From positions 930,001 through 994,000 of the forward strand of contig JBCCMQ010000001.1 of NCBI GenBank assembly GCA_039026235.1: a stretch of DNA of 64,000 nucleotides. The letters run 5' to 3'. The notes beneath the pieces were generated by a model. It made no database searches, was not told where the DNA came from, and was given only the letters and a program-made list of their open reading frames with translations. Both the position numbers and the translations under genes were made by a program. This DNA comes from JBCCMQ01 sp039026235 (GTDB lineage Bacteria > Pseudomonadota > Alphaproteobacteria > Rhodobacterales > Rhodobacteraceae). Below are positions 10,237-18,994 of the stretch, one piece after another (position 1 is the first letter of the stretch; the number at the start of each line of letters is the position of its first letter).

Positions 10237-12035
10237 CAGAAAGCCTGTCCAATGCCGATGTAGAGCTGAAAATTGGAACTCGGTTCCGGGGCACTTCCGG
10301 TGATCGGCAATCCAAGGTCGGCACGCAGCGGTCCAATCGGCGTGGCATAGCGCACGCCCAGGCCGAAGCCTCCGTGCCAGAGTGAATCGTCGCTCGGCGT
10401 GGCATCAGGCCCGATCAGGCCGGCATCAACAAACCCTACGATGCCAAGTGCATCGCTCATACGGTAGCGCGCCTCCAGATTAACAACCGCCAGACTGCGG
10501 CCGACCCTGACACTGTCGCCAGAACCAAAAATGCCAAGTTCTTCGAATGGCTGGCCACGAACGGTGCCGCTGCCCCCTGAATAAAGCCAGAAATCCGGCT
10601 GCACGTCCAAACCATCGGGTCCGACAATGGAAGCATACAGAAATCTGCTGGCAATGATGACATCCTGTTCCGGCGTTAGTGGAAAGTACTTTCGGGCATC
10701 GAACTGGAACCGCACACCCGGTTCGGTATCGTTGATACCTTGCCAGGGCTCGACATCGAGGCGCAAGAATGATCCCTCTTCCGGGTCAGTAATCAGTATG
10801 CGCCGGGCGTCACGCTGAATAAAGAGTGGTACCGAGAACAGCGTGTATTCCCGCTCAGAAGTTCCGAAGTCGGCATCGACGTAGGTAAGCTTAAGCGCGG
10901 CCCCTGCATCCACCGTCTTTGAGATCCGACGTGTCAGGCCCGCTTCGACTTCACCCAGTTGGTAGAGGCTGAAATCATCATCTTCCTGTTCAATCTTGGC
11001 GCGCAGGACAAGCCGGGTCTTTGAATCAATTGTTGCTGGTCGGGTCAGGCTTGTTCCGATCAGGTAATCTATGTTGCTGTTTGTTGCCCCGATGTTGCGA
11101 ACCTCGGCATCAAAGCGCAACTCTTCCGAGCCGCCGAAGAGATTACGATGCAGCCAGTAACCCGACACGGTGCCGCCTTCATCAGTCTCAAACTCGGCGC
11201 CAAATCCGAAGCGGCGCTTTTTCTCTTCTTCCACGTCCAGCGTGAAATCGAGGGTGTCATCGGGATTGGGCGTATCGGCTTCCCGAAGAACGATGCTGCG
11301 AAACGCGCCGGCCTCGGCCAGACGTCTGCGCACTTCATCAATCCTGTCGGGGTCATAGATTGCACCGGTCGGCAGATCGGCAATCGCGGCGACCCGCTCG
11401 GCGCGTACGTCTTCGTTGCCAGACACTGTCAGATCGCCAAACTTCAGCTGACGGCCTGGGTCGATGCCGATGTCGACATCAAGGCGCGCCTCGGGGTGAA
11501 TGGCGCTAACCTGCTCGCTGTTGATCCGAGCCTTGGCAAAACCGTTGCGCCGCCAATCCGAAAGCGCCGCATCGGCGGCATCCAGGATGACAGGGCTGAA
11601 AGCGGGCTTTCCCGGGGCGAAACCTTCGGGCAGACGGGCGTCTTCCGGCAGTGGCGTAATCCTGGCGCGTCCGAAACTGAACCGCGGTCCTGGGCGCACG
11701 GTAACATCGATCTGGCGCACGGCTGTTGGCGAATCCAACGGCGGGATCAGCGCAACTTCGCGGCCATCGGCGCGAATGCTGACCTCGGTCGAAAAATACC
11801 CAAGTTCGTAGGCCGCACCCAAAAGAACCGCATAATCCGATCTTGCGGCGGCCAGGACCTCATTGGCCTGAACGTCGTCGCCCGCGATGACGTTCCTGAC
11901 ACTGGCCGCTTCACGAAAGATGTCCGCTGTTTCTTCCGAGCCTCCGGGAACGGTCACAGTAAGGGCAACCTGGGCCGACACGGACTGTAGCGTCGCGACC
12001 ATAAGACCAAAAATCGTGACCGCCAGCCGCCGCAT
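10236..12035 (-). CDS. tamA: TamA-like outer-membrane protein of the Omp85 family
   Basis: Outer-membrane component of the translocation and assembly module. The 599-residue product opens with a cleavable signal peptide (hydrophobic core about residues 5-18, ending SVSAQ). Three POTRA-like modules follow, for example GPRFSFGRARI and KFGDLTVSGNEDV. The C-terminal half is a bacterial surface-antigen barrel with the VRGQPFEELG motif, which corresponds to the conserved VRGY/F motif of Omp85 barrels, and it ends in an aromatic residue (IGQAF). A TTG at 12047 would add four residues; the ATG at 12035 gives a clean signal peptide and is preferred. It is followed immediately by tamB. Confidence 0.93.
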   Translation of the reverse strand: MRRLAVTIFGLMVATLQSVSAQVALTVTVPGGSEETADIFREAASVRNVIAGDDVQANEVLAAARSDYAVLLGAAYELGYFSTEVSIRADGREVALIPPLDSPTAVRQIDVTVRPGPRFSFGRARITPLPEDARLPEGFAPGKPAFSPVILDAADAALSDWRRNGFAKARINSEQVSAIHPEARLDVDIGIDPGRQLKFGDLTVSGNEDVRAERVAAIADLPTGAIYDPDRIDEVRRRLAEAGAFRSIVLREADTPNPDDTLDFTLDVEEEKKRRFGFGAEFETDEGGTVSGYWLHRNLFGGSEELRFDAEVRNIGATNSNIDYLIGTSLTRPATIDSKTRLVLRAKIEQEDDDFSLYQLGEVEAGLTRRISKTVDAGAALKLTYVDADFGTSEREYTLFSVPLFIQRDARRILITDPEEGSFLRLDVEPWQGINDTEPGVRFQFDARKYFPLTPEQDVIIASRFLYASIVGPDGLDVQPDFWLYSGGSGTVRGQPFEELGIFGSGDSVRVGRSLAVVNLEARYRMSDALGIVGFVDAGLIGPDATPSDDSLWHGGFGLGVRYATPIGPLRADLGLPITGSAPEPSSNFQLYIGIGQAF

Positions 12036-12654
12036 CAACGCAGTCAAACAACGCGCCCCGCTGTTTCGGGTATCGCGAACTGTGCGAACCCGTTTTCCCT
12101 TTTGTCACTGCTAAGCGGGTCGGCAGGCTAATGCAAATGCGCTTGTTGGATCGCCAGGCCAAGCCGATCATCGCGTGACCTGCACATAAGCCATTTGGCA
12201 GGACTGCCCAGGCTTCAGTGTTTCCTTCCCATGGGATCATGAACCAGCCTCAAGACTGCGCGCCAAACGGTTGCCGAGGAATGTTTTTTCTCTAAACGAG
12301 ATGTGCAAGCTCAGCGCTGGGCCGTGCGAAACGGGCCGCAAGTCAGGACATCCCCTCTATACAACGCGAACTCGAATCGCTACCGTGGTGATTGCTGGGA
12401 ATTCGCTTTCCGGTTTAGTTTAATCTGTTTTGACGTATTTCGCTGAATGTAACATATCGTTTTTTAGTACCAAATAACTGTTTCTTTTCGTCCACTTAGG
12501 ACAAGCCATCTCAGTATCGGCGCTTCGTCATTGTTCCCCTGCTGTTGGGGGCGCATCTAACTAGCCAGACCCTTTCGAGGGGCATTCCCGCTATACGTGT
12601 GGCCGCTTTGCGGTCCGATCCTTGGAATTGATCCGGCATGGGAGTGCGACGGAC
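12036..12654. other. divergent intergenic region between tamA and the eCIS operon
   Basis: About 620 bases with no convincing gene. It must hold the tamA promoter (minus) and the eCIS promoter (plus). The stretch 12400-12500 is clearly AT-richer than its surroundings. A small inverted repeat (GGCAG, 2-base gap, CTGCC) lies at 12197-12208. No tRNA, riboswitch or strong terminator was recognised. A short C4/G4 stem near 12536-12550 lacks a T-run. Confidence 0.6.
12430..12458 (+). promoter_or_regulatory. candidate sigma70-type promoter for the eCIS operon
   Basis: A TTGACG box at 12430-12435 is followed after 17 bases by CATATC at 12453-12458, in the AT-rich part of the intergenic region and about 190 bases before the sheath start. 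The -35 is good and the -10 is poor (about 3 of 6), so this is only a candidate. Confidence 0.3.
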
Positions 12655-14304
12655 ATGTATAAACACCCTGGCGTCTATATTGAACACGTCCCTTCAAGCG
12701 TCTTTGCGATCGAAGCCGCTTCGACATCGGTCACGGCTTTCATCGGCGAAGTCGGGCGCGGCACCGGCGTTACCACGACAAGTGGAGAGCCCGCCTTTAT
12801 CACATCTCAGACCCAGTATGCGCAGCAGTTCGGACCCCTGGGCGGCGGTGCCGGCGGCATTCGCGACATGGGACAGAATGTGGATGCCTTCGGACATGCG
12901 GTGTCGACCTTCTTCGCCAACGGCGGCTCAAAAGCTTACATCGTGCCGGTCGTCTCGGCCACATCGCTCGGGTCGTTCTCGACAGTCGATATTGCCGTCG
13001 ACGAAGGGACGCTGACCTTCACCGCCACATCGCGCGGTGGCTGGGCCGAGGGCCTGGTCGTGCGTCTGAGCCAGGACATCGAGCGGGTACCGGACACCAG
13101 CGCGCCGGGCGATCCGTCCAATGCAGAACCCGGTGAATACACGCTCACGCTCGGCACCGACACGGGCCAGACCGAAAAGATCATCGACTCTACCGATACC
13201 GAAGTGGACGCCACTGTTCTGAACGTTATCGAGACCTTTGCGGGGCTGCGCCTTGATGCCAATTCCGGGGCTTTCATCGTCAACCGCGTGACGGGATCGT
13301 CGCTTTTGGTTACGGTCAGCTTTACGGCAGCGGGCAGCCCGCCGGCGACGCCCACGGCCACCTATCCGGTGGACGCTTCGATGTCGGCGGCCACCGATCC
13401 GGGCTCACCGGGCGATACCGATTTTCAGGCTGCTTTCGACCGGCTCCGCGATTACCGGGATATTTCGATCATTGTCCTGCCGGGGCTCGATTGGGCGACA
13501 GATCAGGGGGTCTACGAGCGCGCAATCAGCCATTCGGAGTTCATGCAGAACCGCATGGTGCTGGTGGATCCGGAAAACCCCAGCACGCTGTCCACCCAGC
13601 TGCGGACGCCGACCAATGTGAAATCGGCAGGCTTCCCGACCTCGCCCTATTCGGCACTCTACTACCCCTGGCTCACGGTCTCGAACCCCTACTACGACCC
13701 CGAAACGGCCGCCAATCTGCCAAAGACCTTTGCGGTCGGTCCGTCTTCGATGGCCGCAGGCATGTGGGGCCGGATCGATTCCGCGCGGGGCGTCTGGAAG
13801 GCGCCGGCGGGGCTGGAGGCGACCGTGCGCGGCGCCCTTGGACCCAATGTGATGATCGGCAATGCGCTTCAGGACAACCTGAATGAATGGGGTGTCAACT
13901 GTCTCCGGGCCATTATCGGACCGACGGTTGTTTGGGGAGGGCGTACGCTGGCCACCAAATCCCAACCCCAGTACCGCTATATTCCGGTGCGACGCACGCA
14001 GAACATGATCGGCGAAAGCCTTTACGCCGCCCTGCAACGGGTGGTGTTCGAGCCCAATGACCACAGGCTTTGGGGCGGGCTGCGCGCAAGTGTCGGCAAT
14101 TTCATGGACGGTCTCTACCGGGCCGGTGCGTTTCAGGGCGAAAAGGCATCCGACGCCTACTTCGTGAATTGCGGCCTGGGGTCGACAATGACCCAGGGCG
14201 ACATTGATGCGGGAATTGTCCGCGTCGTGGTCGGCTTTGCGCCTCTGAAGCCCGCGGAATTTGTCGTCGTCCAAATTCAGCAAATCGTTGGCCAGACCGC
14301 CTGA
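12655..14304 (+). CDS. contractile injection system sheath protein
   Basis: Forms the contractile outer sheath that drives the tube into a target. The 549-residue protein has the classic sheath N-terminus HPGVYIEHVPSS, the AFIGEVGRG strand, DYRDISIIVLPGLDW in the middle, and a C-terminal assembly domain with INCLRAI-like (VNCLRAI), YIPVRRTQNMIGESLY and the late QGDIDAGIVRVVVGFAPLKP block typical of T4 gp18/Pvc sheaths. An upstream TTG at 12622 would add 11 residues; the ATG at 12655 is preferred because the family starts MYKHPGVY-like. Only one sheath gene is present, whereas Afp/PVC clusters carry several. It opens the eCIS operon. Confidence 0.95.
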   Translation: MYKHPGVYIEHVPSSVFAIEAASTSVTAFIGEVGRGTGVTTTSGEPAFITSQTQYAQQFGPLGGGAGGIRDMGQNVDAFGHAVSTFFANGGSKAYIVPVVSATSLGSFSTVDIAVDEGTLTFTATSRGGWAEGLVVRLSQDIERVPDTSAPGDPSNAEPGEYTLTLGTDTGQTEKIIDSTDTEVDATVLNVIETFAGLRLDANSGAFIVNRVTGSSLLVTVSFTAAGSPPATPTATYPVDASMSAATDPGSPGDTDFQAAFDRLRDYRDISIIVLPGLDWATDQGVYERAISHSEFMQNRMVLVDPENPSTLSTQLRTPTNVKSAGFPTSPYSALYYPWLTVSNPYYDPETAANLPKTFAVGPSSMAAGMWGRIDSARGVWKAPAGLEATVRGALGPNVMIGNALQDNLNEWGVNCLRAIIGPTVVWGGRTLATKSQPQYRYIPVRRTQNMIGESLYAALQRVVFEPNDHRLWGGLRASVGNFMDGLYRAGAFQGEKASDAYFVNCGLGSTMTQGDIDAGIVRVVVGFAPLKPAEFVVVQIQQIVGQTA

Positions 14305-14348
14305 TAGGCGGCCCCGCCCCTGATATTTTAGAACGATAGGAGGCTGAG

Positions 14349-14861
14349 ATGCCCGCACCGATGTTTCCCGCCAACGCGCACCGTTATGACCCTTACAGAA
14401 CCTTCAAGTTTCAGGTTGTCATCGCCGGCCAGACCGTGGCGGGCCTGTCCAAGATGGGCGCACTGAAGAAAACGACCGAAGTGGTCAACTGGCGCGCCGC
14501 CGGCGACCCGTCCATGCAAAGGTCGATCCCCGGAGGCTCAAAAGTCGAGAACGTATCGCTGGAACAGGGTCTGAGCCACGATCCGGTCTTTGAAGAATGG
14601 GCCAATTCAGTCAACAACATAGCCGATGGGGACGCGGGCATGAGCCTGGTCAACTTTCGGCGCGACATCATCATCAATGTGTTGAACCTCCAGGGTGTTC
14701 CAGCGATCAGCTATCAGTTGCGCCGGGCCTGGGTCAGCGAATATCAGGCTTTGCCCGAGTTTGATTCCAACAACATGAACACAATCGGGATTCAGTCGAT
14801 CACGATCGCCTACGAGGGCTTCGTGCGCGATGCGGCTGTCGCCGAGCCGGCCGAGAGCTGA
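14349..14861 (+). CDS. contractile injection system inner tube protein (gp19-like)
   Basis: Hcp/gp19-type protein that stacks into the rigid inner tube inside the sheath. It has 170 residues, close to the family norm of about 150. It shows YDPYRTFKFQVVIAG, GLSKMGALKKTTEVV, then the PGGSKVENVSLEQGLSHDP block and AWVSEYQALPEFDS, the order seen in phage tail-tube proteins of T4 type. A strong AGGAGG ribosome site lies about 7 bases before the ATG, fitting a protein needed in many copies. It directly follows the sheath gene, as in other eCIS and myophage clusters. Confidence 0.93.
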   Translation: MPAPMFPANAHRYDPYRTFKFQVVIAGQTVAGLSKMGALKKTTEVVNWRAAGDPSMQRSIPGGSKVENVSLEQGLSHDPVFEEWANSVNNIADGDAGMSLVNFRRDIIINVLNLQGVPAISYQLRRAWVSEYQALPEFDSNNMNTIGIQSITIAYEGFVRDAAVAEPAES

Positions 14862-14866
14862 TCCAA

Positions 14867-15658
14867 ATGGAAGACCGCGCGCCTTCGACACTGGCGGTCG
14901 CGTTTCCATCCGTCAGTGCACGTCCGGTAACGGGCAACGTTGAGTTTTCCGTGGCCGAAGCGCTGGGGCCCGGGCGGTCACGCCCGGCCCAGGTGACTGG
15001 CGTTTTGACGGCCGTTTTCGACAGGATCGGCGGCGTGGCCAGCGATATCGAAGACGTCCGGGCCTTGTCATCAGGGTCTCGCGAGTGGCTCCTTCAGCGT
15101 GCAGCTTCTTACTTTTGGATTGGCTCGGGATGGTTTTCGGCCACCTGCCCCACATGCGATGCGGATTTCGACGTCCCGGCCGCGCTGACCGATGCGCCAA
15201 GAAAGCCCGCCGGCGACGATTTTCCAGCGGTCTTGGTCGACACGAGCCTTGGGCAAAGGCGTTTCGAAGCCCCGAACGGGCGCCACGAAGAGCAACTGGC
15301 CCAGTCCGAAGTGGACCCGGTCCGCACATTGATCGGCGCCTGCGGTCTTAGCCCGACGGCCACCGAGGATGCGCAAGCCTTCACCGAGGCCGATCTCATT
15401 CGGATCGAGGACGCATTGGACCGCGCCAGTCCCGAGGTCGCAGACCGCGTCAGCACGTCCTGTCCGTCCTGTTCAACCGTCACCGAAGTCCGCCTTGACC
15501 CACTGGCATTCGCCTTCCCGAAGGCCCGCCAAATCCTGATGGAAGTGCATACAATCGCCAAGGCCTATCACTGGAGCGAGGCTGACGTGCTTGCCCTACC
15601 GTCCAGCCGCAGACGTGCCTATTGCAGCATGATCCGCAACGGGGGCGGCGGCAGGTGA
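14867..15658 (+). CDS. baseplate assembly chaperone-like protein with two CxxC pairs
   Basis: Unnamed 263-residue protein. The C-terminus (residues 234-250, YHWSEADVLALPSSRRR) matches the short helical motif of T4 gp26/gp51-type baseplate chaperones and of small proteins next to eCIS tubes, where a Y-H-W-x-x-x-(D/E)-(I/V)-L segment precedes an arginine-rich turn. Upstream, two CxxC pairs (CPTC at 94-97 and CPSC at 199-202) look like one split zinc ribbon. The role as baseplate/tail assembly chaperone is inferred from the motif and from its position between the tube and the ATPase. Its TGA overlaps the next start as GTGA. Confidence 0.7.
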   Translation: MEDRAPSTLAVAFPSVSARPVTGNVEFSVAEALGPGRSRPAQVTGVLTAVFDRIGGVASDIEDVRALSSGSREWLLQRAASYFWIGSGWFSATCPTCDADFDVPAALTDAPRKPAGDDFPAVLVDTSLGQRRFEAPNGRHEEQLAQSEVDPVRTLIGACGLSPTATEDAQAFTEADLIRIEDALDRASPEVADRVSTSCPSCSTVTEVRLDPLAFAFPKARQILMEVHTIAKAYHWSEADVLALPSSRRRAYCSMIRNGGGGR

Positions 15659-16665
15659 GCCTCTTTTCCCATATCCTGGCCCGCGCGGCCCATCCCACCG
15701 CCCAGATCGTCTCGGCGCGGCCCAAGGGCATGCTGCATCGTCAGGAAGACGAACCGGATCAGGCCGACCTTCTCCGCCGGGCGCCGACCGAGGACGAAGA
15801 CAGCTCGGCGCAGGCCCTGCGCCGGCAGGAGATTACGGAAGGCGAAGACGACTTGCGGACGCTTCGGCGTCAGGAAGAAGACACCGAGGAGTCCGCACAG
15901 ACCCTTCGACGCAAGACGGCGGGATCCGACGAAGAGATTGAACCGCTGCGTCGCCAGTCGGAAGACGAAGAAGAGATGCAGACGCTACGCCGGCAGGAAG
16001 ACGGCGAAAGCGAAGACGAAATGCAAACCCTTCGCCGGAACGAGGATGAGGGCCAGGAAGACGTCCAGGCAATCCGCCGCGAGGAGGACGAAGAGCAAGA
16101 AGGCAGCGCCCAGCCACTCCGCCGCGACGAGATGGAGGAAGAAGAAGAGACGGTGCAAACACTGCGGCGGCAAGAGCAGGAAGAGGAAGAAGAGCTTCAG
16201 ATGCTCCGGCGCGCCGAAGACGAGGACGCCGAGGAGCCTGCCCAGACCCTACGCCGAGCGCTGACATCGCCTGCAGGCGATCTTGATGCCGAGAACAGCC
16301 CACCTATGCCCGAAGACCCTCCGGGCGGCCCGCCGCCGGACTTGCGTGCCTTGCGCCGTAATTCGGCGGCGGTGTCTCTGCCCGTTGAGGCGACAGCGCC
16401 CGGTGCCGTGGCACCCGCTGCACCACCCGATCCGAACGCAGTGGCGGCACCGACCGATTTTGGAATGGGCGTGCCTGAATTCTGGCCCGGTCCGGAACCA
16501 GCCGAAAGCATGCAAAAGGGTCAGGAACGTCCAAGCATCACCATCGATCAGATCGACGTAGTGATCCACGAAGAGACGCCCACGGGTACGCGCGGGGCCT
16601 CCGCCGGCGATATCGGTGCAGCCCTTGGCCGGTCGATGCGCACCAAATACCTCGGGGGGCTTTAG
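15655..16665 (+). CDS. acidic L-R-R repeat protein of the eCIS operon, function unknown
   Basis: A 336-residue protein with no recognised domain. It begins at GTG 15655, overlapping the previous stop as GTGA; an upstream ATG at 15622 inside the previous gene is less likely. Residues about 27-235 consist of 13 degenerate 13-15-residue repeats, each an (A/T/P/M)-L-R-R box followed by Asp/Glu-rich sequence ending in Gln. After that comes a Pro/Ala-rich linker (about 236-285) and a conserved-looking C-terminal segment ITIDQIDVVIHEE, then RSMRTKYLGGL. It is intrinsically disordered-looking. The L-R-R element recurs in the two DUF4157 proteins at the end of the operon, so a cargo-docking or adaptor role is possible. 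This is not a leucine-rich-repeat fold. Confidence 0.85.
   Translation: MSLFSHILARAAHPTAQIVSARPKGMLHRQEDEPDQADLLRRAPTEDEDSSAQALRRQEITEGEDDLRTLRRQEEDTEESAQTLRRKTAGSDEEIEPLRRQSEDEEEMQTLRRQEDGESEDEMQTLRRNEDEGQEDVQAIRREEDEEQEGSAQPLRRDEMEEEEETVQTLRRQEQEEEEELQMLRRAEDEDAEEPAQTLRRALTSPAGDLDAENSPPMPEDPPGGPPPDLRALRRNSAAVSLPVEATAPGAVAPAAPPDPNAVAAPTDFGMGVPEFWPGPEPAESMQKGQERPSITIDQIDVVIHEETPTGTRGASAGDIGAALGRSMRTKYLGGL
15730..16362 (+). repeat. 13 tandem LRR-plus-acidic codon repeats
   Basis: In-frame tandem repeats of roughly 39-45 bases. Each encodes hydrophobic-L-R-R (written ctgcgccgg/cttcgacgc and variants), then a run of gaa/gac codons, then cag. Synonymous codons differ between copies, so the repeat is conserved at protein level rather than as a recent DNA duplication. 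Confidence 0.9.
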
Positions 16666-16668
16666 AAA

Positions 16669-17613
16669 ATGCCACTGCCCGATAGCGCCCTGTCCGTCGC
16701 CGTTCAGTCCTTCGCGGACTTTCTTGACACGCAGTCGCCATCGGACGTGGCCGTTTCGGTCGATACCCCGAACCAAGCGCAAAAGACGGCCGACGATTCA
16801 ACAAGCGATTTTCTGAATGTGTTCGCGTACCGTCTGTCGCCCTCGGGCTTCCACCCCGAAGTAACATCTAACGAGCCCTTTTTCGTGCGCGTTCAGGTCC
16901 TTTTGACAGCGTTCCCGCGCGGCCAGGGCACCGCCGATCCAGATGCTGATCTTAGGGTTCTGGGCCATGCGGTGCGGGTTCTGCATTCGACACCGGTCAT
17001 CCCGGTGATCTTGCCGGGGCCGTTGCCCGGCGGGGCTGAGCCCGGCGATTTTCGCGAAGGTCCGACGACCGATTACGCGCTGCAGGCCGTTATGCAGGCG
17101 CCCACGATGGAGGAACTAAATCACATCTGGACGACCCAGGGTGGTGAGCTCGCCTACCGTGTCTCGGCCGCCTACGAGCTGGCCGTCGTGCCGATTGATC
17201 CGCTTTCGCGGGCTGCGCCTGCGCCGGCTGTGCAGGTGAGCGAGTTGGTCGTGGCCCCAGGGATCCCACGCCCGACCCTTCTGTTCCGAGACGGCGCGCG
17301 ACTGACCACTATTTTCGAAGCGGCCGCCGGGGCCGCCGATGTCCCGGTTGTGGTGACCGGAAGACCCATGAGCAACGCGGTGCTGATCGTCGACTGGCGG
17401 CGGGCCGACGGGAGGGTCGAACGGCAATCGCCTCAATTGGTGCAAATCCAGACCGATGACATCAACGCGCCCGGCGCACAGTTCGCGGTCACACTTGATA
17501 GCCCGGCAAATGGAGACCGTGCAGATATCGCCGCCGTCCCGTCGGATGCGTCCGGCACGATCCTGCGCGAAGCCAAACCCTCAAACCTTCTGACGTTGAC
17601 CACCGGACCATGA
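16669..17613 (+). CDS. Pvc16-like tail terminator/cap protein (DUF4255)
   Basis: In PVC/Afp particles the Pvc16 family caps the sheath-tube end distal to the baseplate. This 314-residue protein has the N-terminal family pattern: SVAVQSFADFL, then NVFAYRLSPSGFHPE, RVQVLLTAFP, and a LGHAVRVLHSTPVI segment, matching the DUF4255/Pvc16 N-terminal domain (about residues 5-195). A C-terminal beta-rich domain (about 200-314) contains an Ig-like PVVVTGRPMSNAVLIVDW run, consistent with two-domain Pvc16 proteins. It is followed 4 bases later by the Pvc15-type ATPase, the usual pairing. Confidence 0.85.
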   Translation: MPLPDSALSVAVQSFADFLDTQSPSDVAVSVDTPNQAQKTADDSTSDFLNVFAYRLSPSGFHPEVTSNEPFFVRVQVLLTAFPRGQGTADPDADLRVLGHAVRVLHSTPVIPVILPGPLPGGAEPGDFREGPTTDYALQAVMQAPTMEELNHIWTTQGGELAYRVSAAYELAVVPIDPLSRAAPAPAVQVSELVVAPGIPRPTLLFRDGARLTTIFEAAAGAADVPVVVTGRPMSNAVLIVDWRRADGRVERQSPQLVQIQTDDINAPGAQFAVTLDSPANGDRADIAAVPSDASGTILREAKPSNLLTLTTGP

Positions 17614-17617
17614 CACC

Positions 17618-18994
17618 ATGAACGAGCTTCCCAAAGACGGCGATCTTGGACCTGCGATGCTTGACGCGGAATGGGCGCGCATTGCCCAGTTGCTGGCCCT
17701 GGCCGAGGCCCAGCGGACCGGACAGTTGGTCGATGATGCTTTCTCTGACACATTCGATGAGGTCAATGACGCTGTTGAGGCGGGCCGTGCCCAGGGGTCC
17801 TGGCACAATTTGGCCGCCGTTGTTCCAGCGGTGTCGCTTGAACAGCTGACCCGCCTGGATCTGGACATCCTCAGCCTTGCGCTGGCACCGGTTGCGCGGC
17901 CGGTATTGGCCCCGCGCATCCACGCACTTCAACCGCAGATGGGAACCGCATGGCCGGGCGTCCCGCTGGCGCAGGAACTTCTGATGCTCGACGGCGCTGC
18001 GGATATGGCGGTCTTCTTTGCGGCGCTCGCGCCCACATCTGCCCTGGTGGGCAGCGGCCTCCTGCGGGTTGAGGGCGAAAGCCCCTATCAGATCCTGCGG
18101 CCCGGTCCACTGCCGATACGGGCGCTTCTGGGCCGTGATCCGGAACTGGCGCCACCGCCAGGCGCCACGCTGTCGGCCGCCCGGGGCGATTGGGACGATC
18201 TGATCCTGCCCAGCGCGGCACGCGCCAGCCTGCGTGACCTGACCGCCTGGATCGCCCAGACCGACCGGGTTCGAAGCGCCTGGGGCGGGCGCCAAACCCA
18301 CGGACCGCTGGCACTGTTCTGCGGCGCCTCGGGCACCGGAAAGAGCTTTGCCGCCGGCGTGATTGCGGCCGCCCTAAGCGAAAGAACCGGGGCGCCATGG
18401 GCGCTCTACACGCTCGATCTGGGGCGTATCATGTCGAAGTACGTGGGCGAGACCGAGGCCAACCTGAACGCGCTTCTGGACAGCCTGGATGGGCGGCGGG
18501 CGATCCTGCAGATCGACGAAGCCGACGGACTTTTGGGCAAACGGGGCGAAGTCAGCGATGCCCGCGACCGCTATGCCAATCTGGAAGTCAGCCACATGCT
18601 CAGCCGGTTCGAGCGCCATAACGGACCGGTCATCCTGACCACCAACCTGCGCTCAAACGTCGACAGTGCGTTCCTGCGCCGCTTTCAGCTGGTGGTGGAT
18701 TTTCCTGCGCCGGACGGACCGGCACGCGCGGAACTTTGGAACCGGTTGCTGCCGCCCGGCGCACCGCGCGGCCTGGATCTGGATCTCGATCTCGTCGCGG
18801 GGGCGGTGCGTATCTCGGGCGGCGCAATCGCCAACGCGGCCCATTATGCGGCTATTCTTGCGGCTGAGCGTGACCGCTCCATCGGCCTGGCTGAGGTTGC
18901 CCGCGCCGTCCATGCCGAACTGATGAAGGACGGCCGCCAAGTGCGCAAAACCGAAATCGGTTCACTGGCCGACCATTTGGGTGAGGCGCCATGA
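17618..18994 (+). CDS. eCIS AAA+ ATPase, Pvc15/Afp15-like
   Basis: AAA+ ATPase conserved in eCIS clusters and absent from contractile phages; thought to help assembly or cargo loading in the cytoplasm. In 458 residues it shows an N-terminal helical domain (1-200), Walker A GASGTGKS (236-243), Walker B ILQIDEAD (297-304), sensor-1 ILTTNLRSNVDSAFLRR and an arginine-rich second region of homology. The upstream linker SARASLRDLTAWI resembles the classic AAA pre-domain. It overlaps the next gene as ATGA. Confidence 0.92.
   Translation: MNELPKDGDLGPAMLDAEWARIAQLLALAEAQRTGQLVDDAFSDTFDEVNDAVEAGRAQGSWHNLAAVVPAVSLEQLTRLDLDILSLALAPVARPVLAPRIHALQPQMGTAWPGVPLAQELLMLDGAADMAVFFAALAPTSALVGSGLLRVEGESPYQILRPGPLPIRALLGRDPELAPPPGATLSAARGDWDDLILPSAARASLRDLTAWIAQTDRVRSAWGGRQTHGPLALFCGASGTGKSFAAGVIAAALSERTGAPWALYTLDLGRIMSKYVGETEANLNALLDSLDGRRAILQIDEADGLLGKRGEVSDARDRYANLEVSHMLSRFERHNGPVILTTNLRSNVDSAFLRRFQLVVDFPAPDGPARAELWNRLLPPGAPRGLDLDLDLVAGAVRISGGAIANAAHYAAILAAERDRSIGLAEVARAVHAELMKDGRQVRKTEIGSLADHLGEAP

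Noticed and set aside
12536..12550. Intrinsic terminator (C4/G4 stem)
   Set aside because: Stem of only four pairs and no following T-run; it also lies just upstream of a gene start, not after one.
13405..14358. 317-codon open frame on the minus strand
   Set aside because: Antisense to the sheath gene, Arg/His/Gly-rich composition typical of shadow frames in GC-rich DNA.
15655..16665. Leucine-rich-repeat protein
   Set aside because: The repeated L-R-R means Leu-Arg-Arg; there is no LxxLxLxxN leucine-rich-repeat pattern.
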